Origin: Micromonospora saelicesensis
GTDB taxonomy: Bacteria; Actinomycetota; Actinomycetes; Mycobacteriales; Micromonosporaceae
Reading direction: 5' to 3'
Assembly: GCF_900091575.1 (NCBI RefSeq)
Contig: NZ_FMCR01000003.1
Coordinates: forward strand, 62,001-126,000
DNA: 64,000 nucleotides
Part shown: positions 32,148-40,771 of the stretch, one piece after another
Layout: every line of letters starts with the position of its first letter
Numbering within the stretch: position 1 is the stretch's first letter
Notes under the pieces: model-generated
What the model was told of the DNA's origin: nothing
Database searches by the model: none
Seen by the model: only the letters and a program-made list of their open reading frames with translations
Translations under genes and position numbers: made by a program

Positions 32148-35100
32148 GTGGCAGGCAAGGCCCGCGTACACGAGCTTGCAAAAGAGCTCGGGGTCGAGAG
32201 TAAGACCGTTCTCGCCAAGCTGAAGGAAATGGGCGAGTTCGTGAAGTCCGCGTCCAGCACCGTCGAGGCGCCCGTCGCCCGGCGGCTGCGTAACGCATTC
32301 GTCGCGTCCGCCGGAGCCCCGGCTCCGGCCGCCCCGTCGGCGCCCGCGTCGACGCCGGCTTCAAACCCGACCCCGACGCCAACCCCGGCCCCGGGCGCGC
32401 CCCGGGTCTCGGCCAAGCCGATGCCGCCTCGGCGGCCGGCCGCGCCGGCACCCGGTCCGAAGCCCAAGGGTCCGGTTCCCGGTGCCCCGCAGACGGCGAC
32501 CCCGGTCGCCAAGCCGGCGAGTGCCCACGACATCGAGGTGGCGGCCGCGGAGGCGCGTGCCGCCGCGCTGAAGGCTGAGCAGGAGGCCGCGGTCAAGGCC
32601 GCGCAGGCCGCCCGCCAGCAGCAGCGTGACAACCCCGTTCGCCGGGAGCCTCCGGCAGACGGCGGTAACCGCCCCGGCCCTCGGCCGGGTCCTGCGGCGA
32701 TGCCGCCCCGTCCCGGTTCGCCGGCAGCTCGTCCGAGCACGCCGGCTCCCGGTCCGGGTGCCCGTCCGGGCGGTCGTCCGCCGGCGCGCGGTGCCGGTAA
32801 CAACCCGTTCGGCATCCAGGGTGGCCAGCAGCAGCGGCCCCCGGCCGCCGGTGCGGGTGGCCCTCGGCCCAACAGCCCGGCGGGCATGCCGCCGCGGCCG
32901 AGCCCGAACTCCATGCCGCCGCGGCCCAGCCCGGCGTCCATGCCGAGTCAGCGTCCGGCTGCCGGTCGCCCCGGTCCCGGTGGCGCTGGTCGCCCCGGTG
33001 GCGGTGGCGCTGGTCGTCCCGGTGGCGGTGGCGGTGGCTTCCGTGGCGGTCCCGGCGGTGGTGCCGGCGGCGGCGGTGGCGGTTACCGAGGCGGCCCTGG
33101 TGGCGGCGCGGGTGCCGGCGGTGGCGGTGGCTACCGTGGCGGTCCCGGCGGCGGTGGCGGTGCTCCCGGTGGCGGTTTCCGTCCGGGTGGTCCGGCCGGT
33201 GGCGGCGGTCGTCCGGGTGCGGGCGGTCGTGGCCGTGGCGGCGGCGCCGCGGGTGCCTTCGGGCGTCCGGGTGGTCGGCCGACGCGCGGTCGCAAGTCCA
33301 AGAAGCAGCGCAGACAGGAGTTCGACAACCTGTCGGCTCCGACCATGAGCTCGGGTGCTCCCCGGGGTCAGGGTCAGATCGTCCGGCTCTCCCGTGGCGC
33401 CTCGCTGTCCGACTTCGCGGACAAGATCAACGCCAACCCGGGTTCGCTGGTCCAGGAGATGTTCAACCTGGGCGAGATGGTGACCGCGACCCAGTCCTGT
33501 TCTGACGACACCCTGCACCTGCTGGGTGAGCACCTGGGCTTCGACATCCAGATCGTCAGCCCGGAGGACGAGGACCGCGAGCTGCTCGCGCAGTTCAACA
33601 TCGACCTCGACGCGGAGGTGGCCGAGGAGCGTCTGGTCAGCCGTGCGCCGGTGGTGACCGTCATGGGTCACGTCGACCACGGTAAGACCAAGCTGCTCGA
33701 CGCCATCCGTAAGGCGAACGTCGTGGCCGGTGAGGCGGGTGGCATCACCCAGCACATCGGTGCCTACCAGGTCCACGTCCCGCACGAGGGCGAGGACCGG
33801 GCGGTCACCTTCATCGACACCCCGGGTCACGAGGCGTTCACCGCCATGCGTGCTCGTGGTGCCCAGGTCACGGACATCGTGATCCTGGTCGTCGCGGCCG
33901 ACGACGGTGTGATGCCGCAGACCATCGAGGCGTTGAACCACGCCAAGGCGGCCGACGTGCCGATCGTGGTCGCGGTCAACAAGGTCGACAAGCCGGACGC
34001 CAACCCGGACAAGGTCCGCCAGCAGCTGACCGAGTACGGCCTGGTCGCCGAGGAGTACGGCGGCGAGACCATGTTCGTCAACGTGGCGGCCAAGCCGGGC
34101 ATCGGCATCGAGGAGTTGCTCGAGGCCGTCCTGCTGACCGCCGACGCGTCGCTGGAGCTGACCGCTCCGATCGACGGGCCGGCTCAGGGTGTGGCCATCG
34201 AGGCACACCTGGACAAGGGTCGCGGTGCGGTGGCGACGGTGCTGGTGCAGAAGGGCACCCTGCGGGCGGGCGACTCGATCGTCGCCGGTGGGGCGCACGG
34301 CCGGGTCCGGGCCATGCTCGACGAGAACGGCAACCAGCTCACCGAGGCTGGGCCGGCGCGTCCGGTCATGGTGCTGGGTCTGACCGCGCCTCCCGGCGCG
34401 GGAGACACGTTCCTGGCCGCGGCGGACGACCGCACGGTGCGGCAGATCGCCGAGCAGCGGCAGGCACGGCGGCGGGCGGCGTCCTTCGCCAACTCCCGTG
34501 GTCGGGCCACCCTCGAGACGCTCATGGAGCAGCTCAAGGAGGGCGAGAAGACCTCGCTCAACCTCATCCTCAAGGGCGATGTCTCCGGTTCGGTGGAGGC
34601 TCTCGAGGACGCGCTGTTCAACCTCGACATCCCCGAGGAGGTCCAGCTCAAGGTCCTCGACCGGGGCGTCGGCGCGATCACCGAGAGCAACGTCATGCTC
34701 GCGAGCGCCTCGTCCGAGCCGGTCACGATCATCGGCTTCAACGTGCGGGCCTCGAACAAGGTCCGTGAGATGGCCGACCGCGAGGGCGTGGAGATCCGGT
34801 ACTACACCGTCATCTACCAGGCCATCGAGGAGATCGAGGCAGCGCTCAAGGGCCTGCTCAAGCCGGAGTACGAGGAGGCCGAGCTGGGCAGCGCGGAGAT
34901 CCGCGATGTCTTCCGCTCGTCCAAGATCGGCAACATCTCCGGTTGCATCGTCCGGTCGGGCATCATCCGACGCAACGCGAAGGCTCGCCTGCTTCGGGAC
35001 GGGGCGGTCGTGGCGGACAACCTCACGATCACCTCGCTCAAGCGGTTCAAGGACGACGCCACCGAGGTCCGCGAGGGCTTCGAGTGCGGTCTGACCCTGG

Positions 35101-35171
35101 GTGGTTACAACAACGTCCAGGTCGGCGACGTCATCGAGACCTTCGAGATGCGGGAGAAGGTTCGCGCCTGA
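32148..35171 (+). CDS. infB: Translation initiation factor IF-2
   Basis: 1007-aa GTPase that brings initiator tRNA to the 30S subunit. The N-terminal IF2_N domain (about 1-55, [30 protein letters not shown]) is followed by about 330 residues of low complexity: an Ala/Pro part, then a Gly-rich part with repeated [17 protein letters not shown] units (about 270-375). The core starts near 400; G1 is GHVDHGKT (507-514), NKVD begins at 611, and domains II-IV follow to the end. GTG 32148 follows GAGGAG. Long disordered N-termini are usual in actinobacterial IF-2, but the RGG-box density is striking. Confidence 0.97.
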   Translation: MAGKARVHELAKELGVESKTVLAKLKEMGEFVKSASSTVEAPVARRLRNAFVASAGAPAPAAPSAPASTPASNPTPTPTPAPGAPRVSAKPMPPRRPAAPAPGPKPKGPVPGAPQTATPVAKPASAHDIEVAAAEARAAALKAEQEAAVKAAQAARQQQRDNPVRREPPADGGNRPGPRPGPAAMPPRPGSPAARPSTPAPGPGARPGGRPPARGAGNNPFGIQGGQQQRPPAAGAGGPRPNSPAGMPPRPSPNSMPPRPSPASMPSQRPAAGRPGPGGAGRPGGGGAGRPGGGGGGFRGGPGGGAGGGGGGYRGGPGGGAGAGGGGGYRGGPGGGGGAPGGGFRPGGPAGGGGRPGAGGRGRGGGAAGAFGRPGGRPTRGRKSKKQRRQEFDNLSAPTMSSGAPRGQGQIVRLSRGASLSDFADKINANPGSLVQEMFNLGEMVTATQSCSDDTLHLLGEHLGFDIQIVSPEDEDRELLAQFNIDLDAEVAEERLVSRAPVVTVMGHVDHGKTKLLDAIRKANVVAGEAGGITQHIGAYQVHVPHEGEDRAVTFIDTPGHEAFTAMRARGAQVTDIVILVVAADDGVMPQTIEALNHAKAADVPIVVAVNKVDKPDANPDKVRQQLTEYGLVAEEYGGETMFVNVAAKPGIGIEELLEAVLLTADASLELTAPIDGPAQGVAIEAHLDKGRGAVATVLVQKGTLRAGDSIVAGGAHGRVRAMLDENGNQLTEAGPARPVMVLGLTAPPGAGDTFLAAADDRTVRQIAEQRQARRRAASFANSRGRATLETLMEQLKEGEKTSLNLILKGDVSGSVEALEDALFNLDIPEEVQLKVLDRGVGAITESNVMLASASSEPVTIIGFNVRASNKVREMADREGVEIRYYTVIYQAIEEIEAALKGLLKPEYEEAELGSAEIRDVFRSSKIGNISGCIVRSGIIRRNAKARLLRDGAVVADNLTITSLKRFKDDATEVREGFECGLTLGGYNNVQVGDVIETFEMREKVRA
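32960..33270 (+). repeat. Gly/Arg-rich codon repeat tract inside infB
   Basis: Imperfect tandem repeats of GGTGGCGGT-type triplets encode blocks such as [12 protein letters not shown] three times. This is the most repetitive coding stretch in the window and a likely site of length variation between strains. Confidence 0.7.
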
Positions 35172-35188
35172 TCCGGCAGTGACACGCT

Positions 35189-35229
35189 GATCAAGGGGTT
35201 TACGCCGACTCGGCGTAAACCCCTTGATC
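35189..35229. terminator. Near-perfect 19-bp hairpin after infB (GATCAAG type)
   Basis: GATCAAGGGGTTTACGCCG (35189-35207) pairs completely with 35211-35229 around a 3-nt loop. It begins 17 nt after the infB stop and lies before the DUF503 gene, so it probably ends the rimP-infB transcript. Same arm type as the elements at 10485, 50134 and 61655. Confidence 0.7.
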
Positions 35230-35248
35230 ATGCGAGGCGGGTTGGCGG

Positions 35249-35254
35249 TATCGT
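35249..35254 (+). promoter_or_regulatory. -10-like box of a leaderless promoter (DUF503 gene)
   Basis: TATCGT ends 8 nt before ATG 35263, directly behind the infB hairpin. Confidence 0.4.
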
Positions 35255-35262
35255 CCGGGGCG

Positions 35263-35559
35263 ATGTTCACCGGAACCGCGGTCTTCGACCTGCTGCTGCC
35301 GGGCGACTCACGGTCGCTCAAAGCCAAGAGATCATATGTACGGCCGATCGTGGCGGCGCTGCGCCGCTTCGAGGTGTCGGCCGCCGAGGTGGGTGCGCTC
35401 GACCTGCATGGTCGAGCGCAGCTGGCGGTGGCCGTGGTGGCCGCCGAGACGGCGCACGTCCGCGAGGTGCTCGACTCCTGTGAGCGCCTGGTGGCCAATC
35501 GCCCCGAGGTCGAGTTGCTGTCGGTTCGACGCCGGCTCTACGGCGTGGACGACGACTGA
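35263..35559 (+). CDS. DUF503 family protein (YlxP-like)
   Basis: 98-aa protein of the DUF503/YlxP family, commonly encoded between infB and rbfA; function unknown, but the position suggests ribosome maturation. FTGTAVFDLLLPGDSRSLKAKRSYVRPIVAALRRFEVSAAEVG is the family core. ATG 35263 was chosen over 35224 because the earlier codons lie in the infB terminator hairpin and family members begin here. Confidence 0.88.
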   Translation: MFTGTAVFDLLLPGDSRSLKAKRSYVRPIVAALRRFEVSAAEVGALDLHGRAQLAVAVVAAETAHVREVLDSCERLVANRPEVELLSVRRRLYGVDDD

Positions 35560-35685
35560 CCATGGTGCCGGCTGTGCCGGGCGACCGGAGCGGCCCCGAA
35601 GGTAATGTTCGAGATGTTGGCCGGTCGGCCGGCGGCCTGCGGGCCGCCGGGTCGGCCGGAAGCAGGACGCCGTGGAGGTGGCGAG

Positions 35686-36177
35686 ATGTCTGATCCGGCC
35701 AAGGTACGCCGGCACGCGGAACGGGTGCGTGAGCTGGTCGCGTCGGTGGTGCGGAGCCAGATCAAGGACCCGCGGCTCGGGATGATCACCATCACCGATG
35801 CCCGGATTACCGCTGACCTGCGTGACGCGACGGTCTTCTACACCGTGCTCGGTGACTCGGTGGCCCAGGCGGACACCGCGGCGGCGCTGGAGAGCGCCAA
35901 GGGGCTGCTGCGCAGCACGGTCGGCAAGGCCCTCGGGCTGCGCCACTCGCCGACCCTCACGTTCGTCCTCGACGACGTGCAGGACCAGGTCAAGCACATC
36001 GACGACCTGCTTGCCGCCGCCCGCAACGCCGACGCCGAGGTGCAGCGGCTCGCCGCCCAGGCGAAGTACGCGGGCGAGGCTCAGCCGTACCGGGTGGACG
36101 ACGAGACCGATGAGGCGGACGAGACGGACGAGGCCACCGACGTCAAGGAGACCCCGCGGGGTGGGGAAACGCGGTGA
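35686..36177 (+). CDS. rbfA: Ribosome-binding factor A
   Basis: 163-aa KH-fold protein needed for late 30S maturation. RHAERVRELVASVVRSQIKDPRLGMITITDARITADLRDATVFYTVLG and LRHSPTLTFVLDDV are typical. The C-terminal 40 residues form an acidic, Thr-rich tail. ATG 35686 follows GGAGG by 8 nt. Its TGA overlaps the GTG of the DHH phosphoesterase gene. Confidence 0.95.
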   Translation: MSDPAKVRRHAERVRELVASVVRSQIKDPRLGMITITDARITADLRDATVFYTVLGDSVAQADTAAALESAKGLLRSTVGKALGLRHSPTLTFVLDDVQDQVKHIDDLLAAARNADAEVQRLAAQAKYAGEAQPYRVDDETDEADETDEATDVKETPRGGETR

Positions 36178-37223
36178 CCAGCACCGCCAGCGCCCCGTTC
36201 GCCGGGGCAGCCGGGCTCGGCCCCGCCGAGGCGGACTGGGCCGCGGCCGAGGCGTTGGTGCGGGCTCTCCCGCCGACCGCCCGGGTGCTGCTGATCTGCC
36301 ACATCAATCCGGACGGCGACGCGCTGGGCAGCATGCTCGGCTTCGGTCTGGGCCTGCGGCAGTTCGGCGTACGCGACGTGCAGGCGACCTTCCCCGGGCC
36401 GCCGGAGCTGCCGGAGCCGTTCCGGGGGCTGCCCGGGCTGGACCTGCTGGTCCCGGCGGACGCCGCCGACCCGGCGCCCGATCTGGTGATCTGCTTCGAC
36501 GCGGCGAGCGAGTCGCGTCTCGGCGAGTTGGCCGGGCGGTTGTCGTCGGCCGGTGCGGCGCTGGTGCTCGACCACCACGCCTCCAACCCCGGTTTCGGCA
36601 CTGTCAACCTGGTCGACGCGGGTGCGGCGGCCACGTCGGTCGTGGCCGAGCAACTGTTGGCCCGGCTCGGGGTGGTGGTGGATCCGGCCATCGCCGAGTG
36701 CCTCTACGTGGCGCTGACCACGGACACCGGCTCGTTCCGGTTCGAGGCGACCACTCCGGCGGTGCATGAGATGGCCGCCCGATTGCTGGCGACCGGCATC
36801 TCGCCTGGTGACATCTCCCGGCGGGTCTTCGACACCCGGCCCTTCGGCGCGGTCCGCCTCTTCGGTGAGGTGCTCGGCCGGGCCCGGCTGGAGCCGGCCG
36901 CCGCCGGAGGTCGGGGCCTGGTCTGGACCTTCGCCACCCTGGACGACCTGGCCCGGCACGACCAGCGGCCGTACGTGCTGGAGGCGCTGATCGACTCCGT
37001 GCGCTGCACCGCCGAGGCGGATGTGAGCTGTGTGGTGAAGCAGACCAAACCCGCCGAGTGGGCGGTGTCGATGCGCAGCAAGGGCGCGGTGGACGTCAGT
37101 CGGGTCGCGGTGGCGCTGGGCGGTGGTGGGCACACGTTCGCGGCCGGGTTCACCGGTCGGGGCACCGTCGAGCAGGTGGTCGAGTCGATCCGCGGTCAGC
37201 TGGACGCGGCGTTGATCGGCTGA
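36174..37223 (+). CDS. DHH-family phosphoesterase, NrnA-like (oligoribonuclease/pAp phosphatase)
   Basis: 349-aa DHH/DHHA1 enzyme. Metal-binding motifs HINPDGDALGS (motif I), the Asp in VICFDAASES, LDHHASN (DHH, about residue 132), LTTDTGSFRFEATTP, and the C-terminal GGGGHTFAAGF substrate loop are all present. Bacillus and Mycobacterium relatives degrade nanoRNAs and dephosphorylate pAp; in mycobacteria a relative also hydrolyses c-di-AMP. Starts at a GTG overlapping rbfA by 4 nt, the standard order in actinobacteria. Confidence 0.93.
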   Translation: MTSTASAPFAGAAGLGPAEADWAAAEALVRALPPTARVLLICHINPDGDALGSMLGFGLGLRQFGVRDVQATFPGPPELPEPFRGLPGLDLLVPADAADPAPDLVICFDAASESRLGELAGRLSSAGAALVLDHHASNPGFGTVNLVDAGAAATSVVAEQLLARLGVVVDPAIAECLYVALTTDTGSFRFEATTPAVHEMAARLLATGISPGDISRRVFDTRPFGAVRLFGEVLGRARLEPAAAGGRGLVWTFATLDDLARHDQRPYVLEALIDSVRCTAEADVSCVVKQTKPAEWAVSMRSKGAVDVSRVAVALGGGGHTFAAGFTGRGTVEQVVESIRGQLDAALIG

Positions 37224-37323
37224 CGCGCTTCGGCCGCCATCGATCCGTCGGTCCGGAAGATCAGGGTCAGCTCCGGGGAGTGTTGGTCTTCCCGCGTTCC
37301 GTGATACCGGGAAGAATTGCGGG

Positions 37324-37731
37324 ATGGAGCAGCCGCACGACCTCACCGTGGAGGCCCCCCGCGCCTGGGACCGGCCCGCCGTCTCCGTTCCCGTCCTCGT
37401 CTGCCTGTCGCTCGTCGGTGGCCGGTTCGCGTCCTTCTCCACCGAGGCGAATCTGTTCACCCTCGGGACGGGCGGGGTGCTGATCTGGCTCGGTCTGAGC
37501 AACCGGGTGTCCCGTCGGCCGGCGCCGCGCCGGCTGGGCCCGGGGGCGGCCTGGTGGGCGGTGCCGGTGGTGGTCTTCGGGGTCTTCGAGGGCGTGACCT
37601 TCGTGCTGGCCGCCGGCGATGACTTCCCCACCTTCTCCCGGTTGGCCGATCCTCTCCTGGAGGATCAGCTGACCCGGTCGGCGGTCTGGTTCGCCTGGTT
37701 GGCCGCCTTCTGGGGGCTGGTGCGGCGATGA
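37324..37731 (+). CDS. Small membrane protein, unknown
   Basis: 135-aa protein with about four hydrophobic segments (CLSLVGG, GTGGVLIWLGL, WWAVPVVVFGVFEGVTFVL, WFAWLAAFWGLV). No family recognised with confidence. Its stop overlaps the ATG of the next small membrane protein (ATGA), so the two are translated together and may form a complex. ATG start without a strong Shine-Dalgarno. Confidence 0.7.
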   Translation: MEQPHDLTVEAPRAWDRPAVSVPVLVCLSLVGGRFASFSTEANLFTLGTGGVLIWLGLSNRVSRRPAPRRLGPGAAWWAVPVVVFGVFEGVTFVLAAGDDFPTFSRLADPLLEDQLTRSAVWFAWLAAFWGLVRR

Positions 37732-37940
37732 TGCGCGCCCTCGCGATCGGCGGCTTCCTCGCCGCGCTGGTCCTCTTCGCGGTGGTCGAGTGGATGGCCC
37801 GGCGGGAGGGGTCACGGATCCCCACCCTGGGCGAGGTCTGCGCCTACGTCATGCGCTACGAGGTCGGTTCGGTGCCGGTGGGCCGGATCGGTCTGTTCGG
37901 GTTCTGGTGGTGGCTGGGCTGGCACTTCCTGGCTCGCTGA
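37728..37940 (+). CDS. DUF6186-like small membrane protein
   Basis: 70-aa protein with an N-terminal helix (GGFLAALVLFAVVEWMA), a polar middle (RIPTLGEVCAYVMRYEVGSVPVGRIG) and a C-terminal Trp-rich helix FGFWWWLGWHFLAR. It resembles short actinobacterial proteins annotated DUF6186. Overlaps the gene before it by 4 nt. Function unknown. Confidence 0.7.
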   Translation: MMRALAIGGFLAALVLFAVVEWMARREGSRIPTLGEVCAYVMRYEVGSVPVGRIGLFGFWWWLGWHFLAR

Positions 37941-38211
37941 GCGGGCTGCCGACCGTCCAAATGGCGGGAACCGTAAGCAGTATGTGGACCTGAACGATAA
38001 CTTGGGAGAAGGCCGGTGCCGCGTAGCGGTGCAGGTCATGGGCGGTGGTGCCACACCCCGTGCCGCCTCCCTCCAGGGTCGGATCGACCCGGGCTCACGC
38101 TGCCCAGTCGGCTGCTCCGGTAACCCCGGACCGCCGTGGGGCGCTCAGCAGGACCGCCCGTGAGGGCCGCCGCGTGTCGGCGGCTCACGCCCTGGGAAGA
38201 GGAGCGCCACC
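37941..38211 (+). other. Possible structured leader upstream of a 30-aa ORF
   Basis: The 271 bases hold no gene. Complementary segments are frequent; the clearest is GCCGCCG (38166-38172) pairing with CGGCGGC (38178-38184), just before the ribosome binding site of the small ORF. A sequence near 37969-38010 (GGAACC then GAACGATAACT) could hold a promoter. Compared by eye with common riboswitches and RNase P or 6S RNA, no match was seen. Confidence 0.35.
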
Positions 38212-38304
38212 ATGCCGAACAAGCCCAAGCCCGAGACCACCACCGACGACGCCCGCGAGCAGGCCCGCCGCGCGCTGCAGACGTCGATGGACACCCGTCA
38301 GTGA
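38212..38304 (+). CDS. 30-aa small ORF with strong ribosome binding site
   Basis: ATG 38212 opens 30 codons (MPNKPKPETTTDDAREQARR then ALQTSMDTRQ) ended by TGA. GGAAGAGGAG lies 8 nt upstream, one of the strongest Shine-Dalgarno sequences in the window. Charged, likely helical in its second half, no membrane segment. Not assignable to a family. It may be a real microprotein or a leader peptide; coding is supported only by the binding site and third-position G/C. Confidence 0.4.
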   Translation: MPNKPKPETTTDDAREQARRALQTSMDTRQ

Positions 38305-38384
38305 CTCGTCTCGACCGGTGGTGACGCCGCCGACGCGCCGCGCCGACAGCGTCACCGTCCGGCCACCAGTGCGGGTCGAGTCGT

Positions 38385-39224
38385 TCAGGACAGGAACGTG
38401 TCCAGGGCCGCCTCGATGGTGCCGGAGTCCGGCGTCGCGTAGGCCCTCATGGTGGTCTTGTCGTACGAGATGAAACTCGGGCACCTGTTCGTCGGGGCGG
38501 TCACGGTGCCGCCGTCGCCGATCTTCTCGGCGGTCCTGGCCGCGTAGAAGGTCAGGGTGTAGCGCGACGAGACGTAGTCGATGGTGACCTGCTTCTCCGC
38601 CTTGTCCTTGTACTGACACTTCTTCGGGGCGCCCTGGCTGCCCTCGTCGAACTTCAGGCAGCCGACCACCGACACCTTCTGGTAGTCCGCGCCCTTGGCG
38701 TAGTAGGACTTGTCCGAGGGGACGTACGTCGACGACCAGGACGTCGGCCGGTCGGGGTTGTTCGAGAACGTGTACGCCTTGGCGCCGGCCGGTCCGCTGT
38801 AGGGCGCCGCGTTCAGGATCGGGCTGCCTTCGCAGACGTTCGCCAGGTCGCTGGAGAAACGGGCGGTCATCGAGTTGTTGTTCGGTGGATCCGCCTGCCG
38901 CGGCGTCGGGGCGGTCCCCGTGCCCGGCGTGCTGCCGGTGCCCAGCGTGGGGGTGGAGGACGTGCCCCGTGCGGGCTCGTCGTCATCGTAGGCGAGCAGG
39001 AGGCCGATTCCCGCGCCGCAGATGGCGAGTATGACGACCACCGCGCCGGCGACCAGCCCGATGATCAGGCCCTTGTTCGACCTGTTCGGCGCCGGCGGCG
39101 GTGGCGTGCCGTAGTACGGCTGGGGTGGTGGCTGTCCGTACGGCGGGTAGCCGCCCTGCTGCGGGGCCGGCGGGCCGCTCCAGGGGGTGACGTTCGGGTC
39201 GGGCGGAGGGTAACTGTCGCTCAC
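38385..39224 (-). CDS. Membrane-anchored protein with Pro-rich N-terminus, unknown
   Basis: 279-aa protein: a Pro/Gly/Tyr/Gln-rich cytoplasmic stretch (about 1-60), one membrane helix (NKGLIIGLVAGAVVVILAICGAG), a Thr/Pro linker and a folded extracytoplasmic domain with four Cys (CEGSP, VGCLKF, KKCQYK, NRCPSF) that could form two disulfides. This layout is common in actinobacterial cell-surface proteins. GTG 39224 was preferred over ATG 39230 because TAGGCC lies 8 nt before it, matching the leaderless pattern seen elsewhere. Divergent from the MATE gene. Confidence 0.72.
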   Translation of the reverse strand: MSDSYPPPDPNVTPWSGPPAPQQGGYPPYGQPPPQPYYGTPPPPAPNRSNKGLIIGLVAGAVVVILAICGAGIGLLLAYDDDEPARGTSSTPTLGTGSTPGTGTAPTPRQADPPNNNSMTARFSSDLANVCEGSPILNAAPYSGPAGAKAYTFSNNPDRPTSWSSTYVPSDKSYYAKGADYQKVSVVGCLKFDEGSQGAPKKCQYKDKAEKQVTIDYVSSRYTLTFYAARTAEKIGDGGTVTAPTNRCPSFISYDKTTMRAYATPDSGTIEAALDTFLS

Positions 39225-39232
39225 TGTCATAA

Positions 39233-39238
39233 GGCCTA
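39233..39238 (-). promoter_or_regulatory. -10-like box (Pro-rich membrane protein gene)
   Basis: On the minus strand TAGGCC ends 8 nt before GTG 39224. The last base is C rather than T, so support is moderate. Confidence 0.3.
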
Positions 39239-39427
39239 TCGCTGTCGTGGTGCCCCCGCGTGGGAGCCTCGGACAGGGTAGTGAGCGCCGCAAACCGGGA
39301 TGCCGGCGACACGGAGCGCATCAGGGCCTCGATCCTCCGTGACATCCGCCGAGCCGGTCCAGAGGTGGGTCCGTAAGTTACCAGCGGCCTTGTGCTCCTT
39401 ACCGTGGACATGCCAGGATCGGCGGCG

Positions 39428-40750
39428 ATGAACCACGCCACCACCGCCCACCGACCCGCCTCGCCCCGGCGGATCGCCGCGCTCGCCCTGCCGGCCCTCG
39501 TGGTGCTCGCCGCCGAGCCGCTCTACGTGCTGGTCGACACCGCAGTGGTCGGTCACCTCGGCCGGGTGCCACTCGCCGCGCTCGCCGTCGGCGGCACGGT
39601 CATGACGCTCACCGCCTGGGTGGGCACCGTTGTCGCCTACGGCACCACCGGCCGCGCGGCCCGCCGCTTCGGCGCGGGTGACCGGGCCGCCGCGGTCGCC
39701 GAGGGCGTCCAGTCGTCCTGGCTGGCGTTCGGTGTCGGTCTGCTGATCGCGATCGGCATGCAGGTCGGCGGCGGCGCGCTCGCGCGTACCCTCGCCGGTG
39801 GTGGTGGCGAGGTCGCCGACGCCGCCGCCCAGTGGTTGCGGATCGCGGCCCTCGGCGCTCCCGGCCTGCTCCTCGCCGCCGCCGGCAACGGCTGGCTGCG
39901 CGGCGTGCAGGACACCCGCCGCCCCCTGTACTTCGTGCTCGGCCCCAACCTGCTCTCCGCGCTGCTCTGCCCGCTGCTGGTCTACCCCGGCGGGCTGGGT
40001 CTGGTCGGCTCGGCCGTGGCGAACGTCGTCGCGCAGACGCTCTGCGGGGTGCTCTTCGCCGCCGCCCTGGTCGGCGAGCGGGTGTCGCTGCGACCCCAAC
40101 CCCGCGTGATCCGCCAACAACTGGTGCTCAGCCGCGACCTGCTGATCCGTGGGCTGGCGTTCCAGGCCAGCTTCCTGTCCGCGACAGCCGTCGCCGCCCG
40201 CTTCGGCGCCGCCGCCGTCGGCGCCCACCAGATCGCCCTGCAACTCTGGTTCTTCACCGCCCTGGTGCTCGACGCCCTCGCCATCGCCGCGCAGTCCCTG
40301 GTCGGTGCCGCTCTCGGCGCCGGCGACGACGCGGGTGCGCGGGCGCTCGCCCGCCGGGTCGGGCTGCTCGGCGGCGTCTGCGGCGTGGGCTTCGCGCTGC
40401 TCGTCGCCGCCGGCGCGGGCGTGGTGCCGTCGTGGTTCAGCTCCGATCAAGGGGTACGCGAGCAGGCCATGGTGGCCTGGCCGTGGTTCGTCGTCATGCT
40501 GCCGCTGGCCGGGGTGGTCTTCGCCCTCGACGGCGTGCTGATCGGCGCCGGCGACGTGCGTTACCTGCGCAACCTCACCATCGTGGCGGCGCTCGGTGGC
40601 TTCCTGCCGGCCATCTGGCTGGCGTACGCGCTCAACCTCGGGCTGGGCGGCATCTGGGCCGGGCTCACCCTGTTCGTGGTGATCCGGCTGGTCGCCCTGC
40701 TGCTGCGACTGCGCAACGGCAGGTGGGCGGTGACCGGCGCGGTCCGCTGA
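39428..40750 (+). CDS. MATE family efflux protein (DinF-like)
   Basis: 440-aa multidrug/toxin extrusion transporter with twelve predicted helices in two MatE halves. PALVVLAAEPLYVLVDTAVVGHLGRVPLAALAVGG is the DinF-type first helix pair; the second half begins near QLVLSRDLLIRGLAFQASFLSATAVAARFGAAAVGAHQ. Exports cationic drugs in exchange for H+ or Na+ in known members. MATE genes often sit between the DHH gene and truB in actinobacteria. ATG 39428 used; ATG 39410 is an alternative. Confidence 0.9.
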   Translation: MNHATTAHRPASPRRIAALALPALVVLAAEPLYVLVDTAVVGHLGRVPLAALAVGGTVMTLTAWVGTVVAYGTTGRAARRFGAGDRAAAVAEGVQSSWLAFGVGLLIAIGMQVGGGALARTLAGGGGEVADAAAQWLRIAALGAPGLLLAAAGNGWLRGVQDTRRPLYFVLGPNLLSALLCPLLVYPGGLGLVGSAVANVVAQTLCGVLFAAALVGERVSLRPQPRVIRQQLVLSRDLLIRGLAFQASFLSATAVAARFGAAAVGAHQIALQLWFFTALVLDALAIAAQSLVGAALGAGDDAGARALARRVGLLGGVCGVGFALLVAAGAGVVPSWFSSDQGVREQAMVAWPWFVVMLPLAGVVFALDGVLIGAGDVRYLRNLTIVAALGGFLPAIWLAYALNLGLGGIWAGLTLFVVIRLVALLLRLRNGRWAVTGAVR

Positions 40751-40771
40751 CCGGTCGCCGGGGCCCGCCGG

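Noticed and set aside
32361..35498. A 1045-codon open frame on the minus strand opposite infB
   Set aside because: Mirror of the infB codon pattern; contains repeated Thr-Ala and Arg stretches, no domain.
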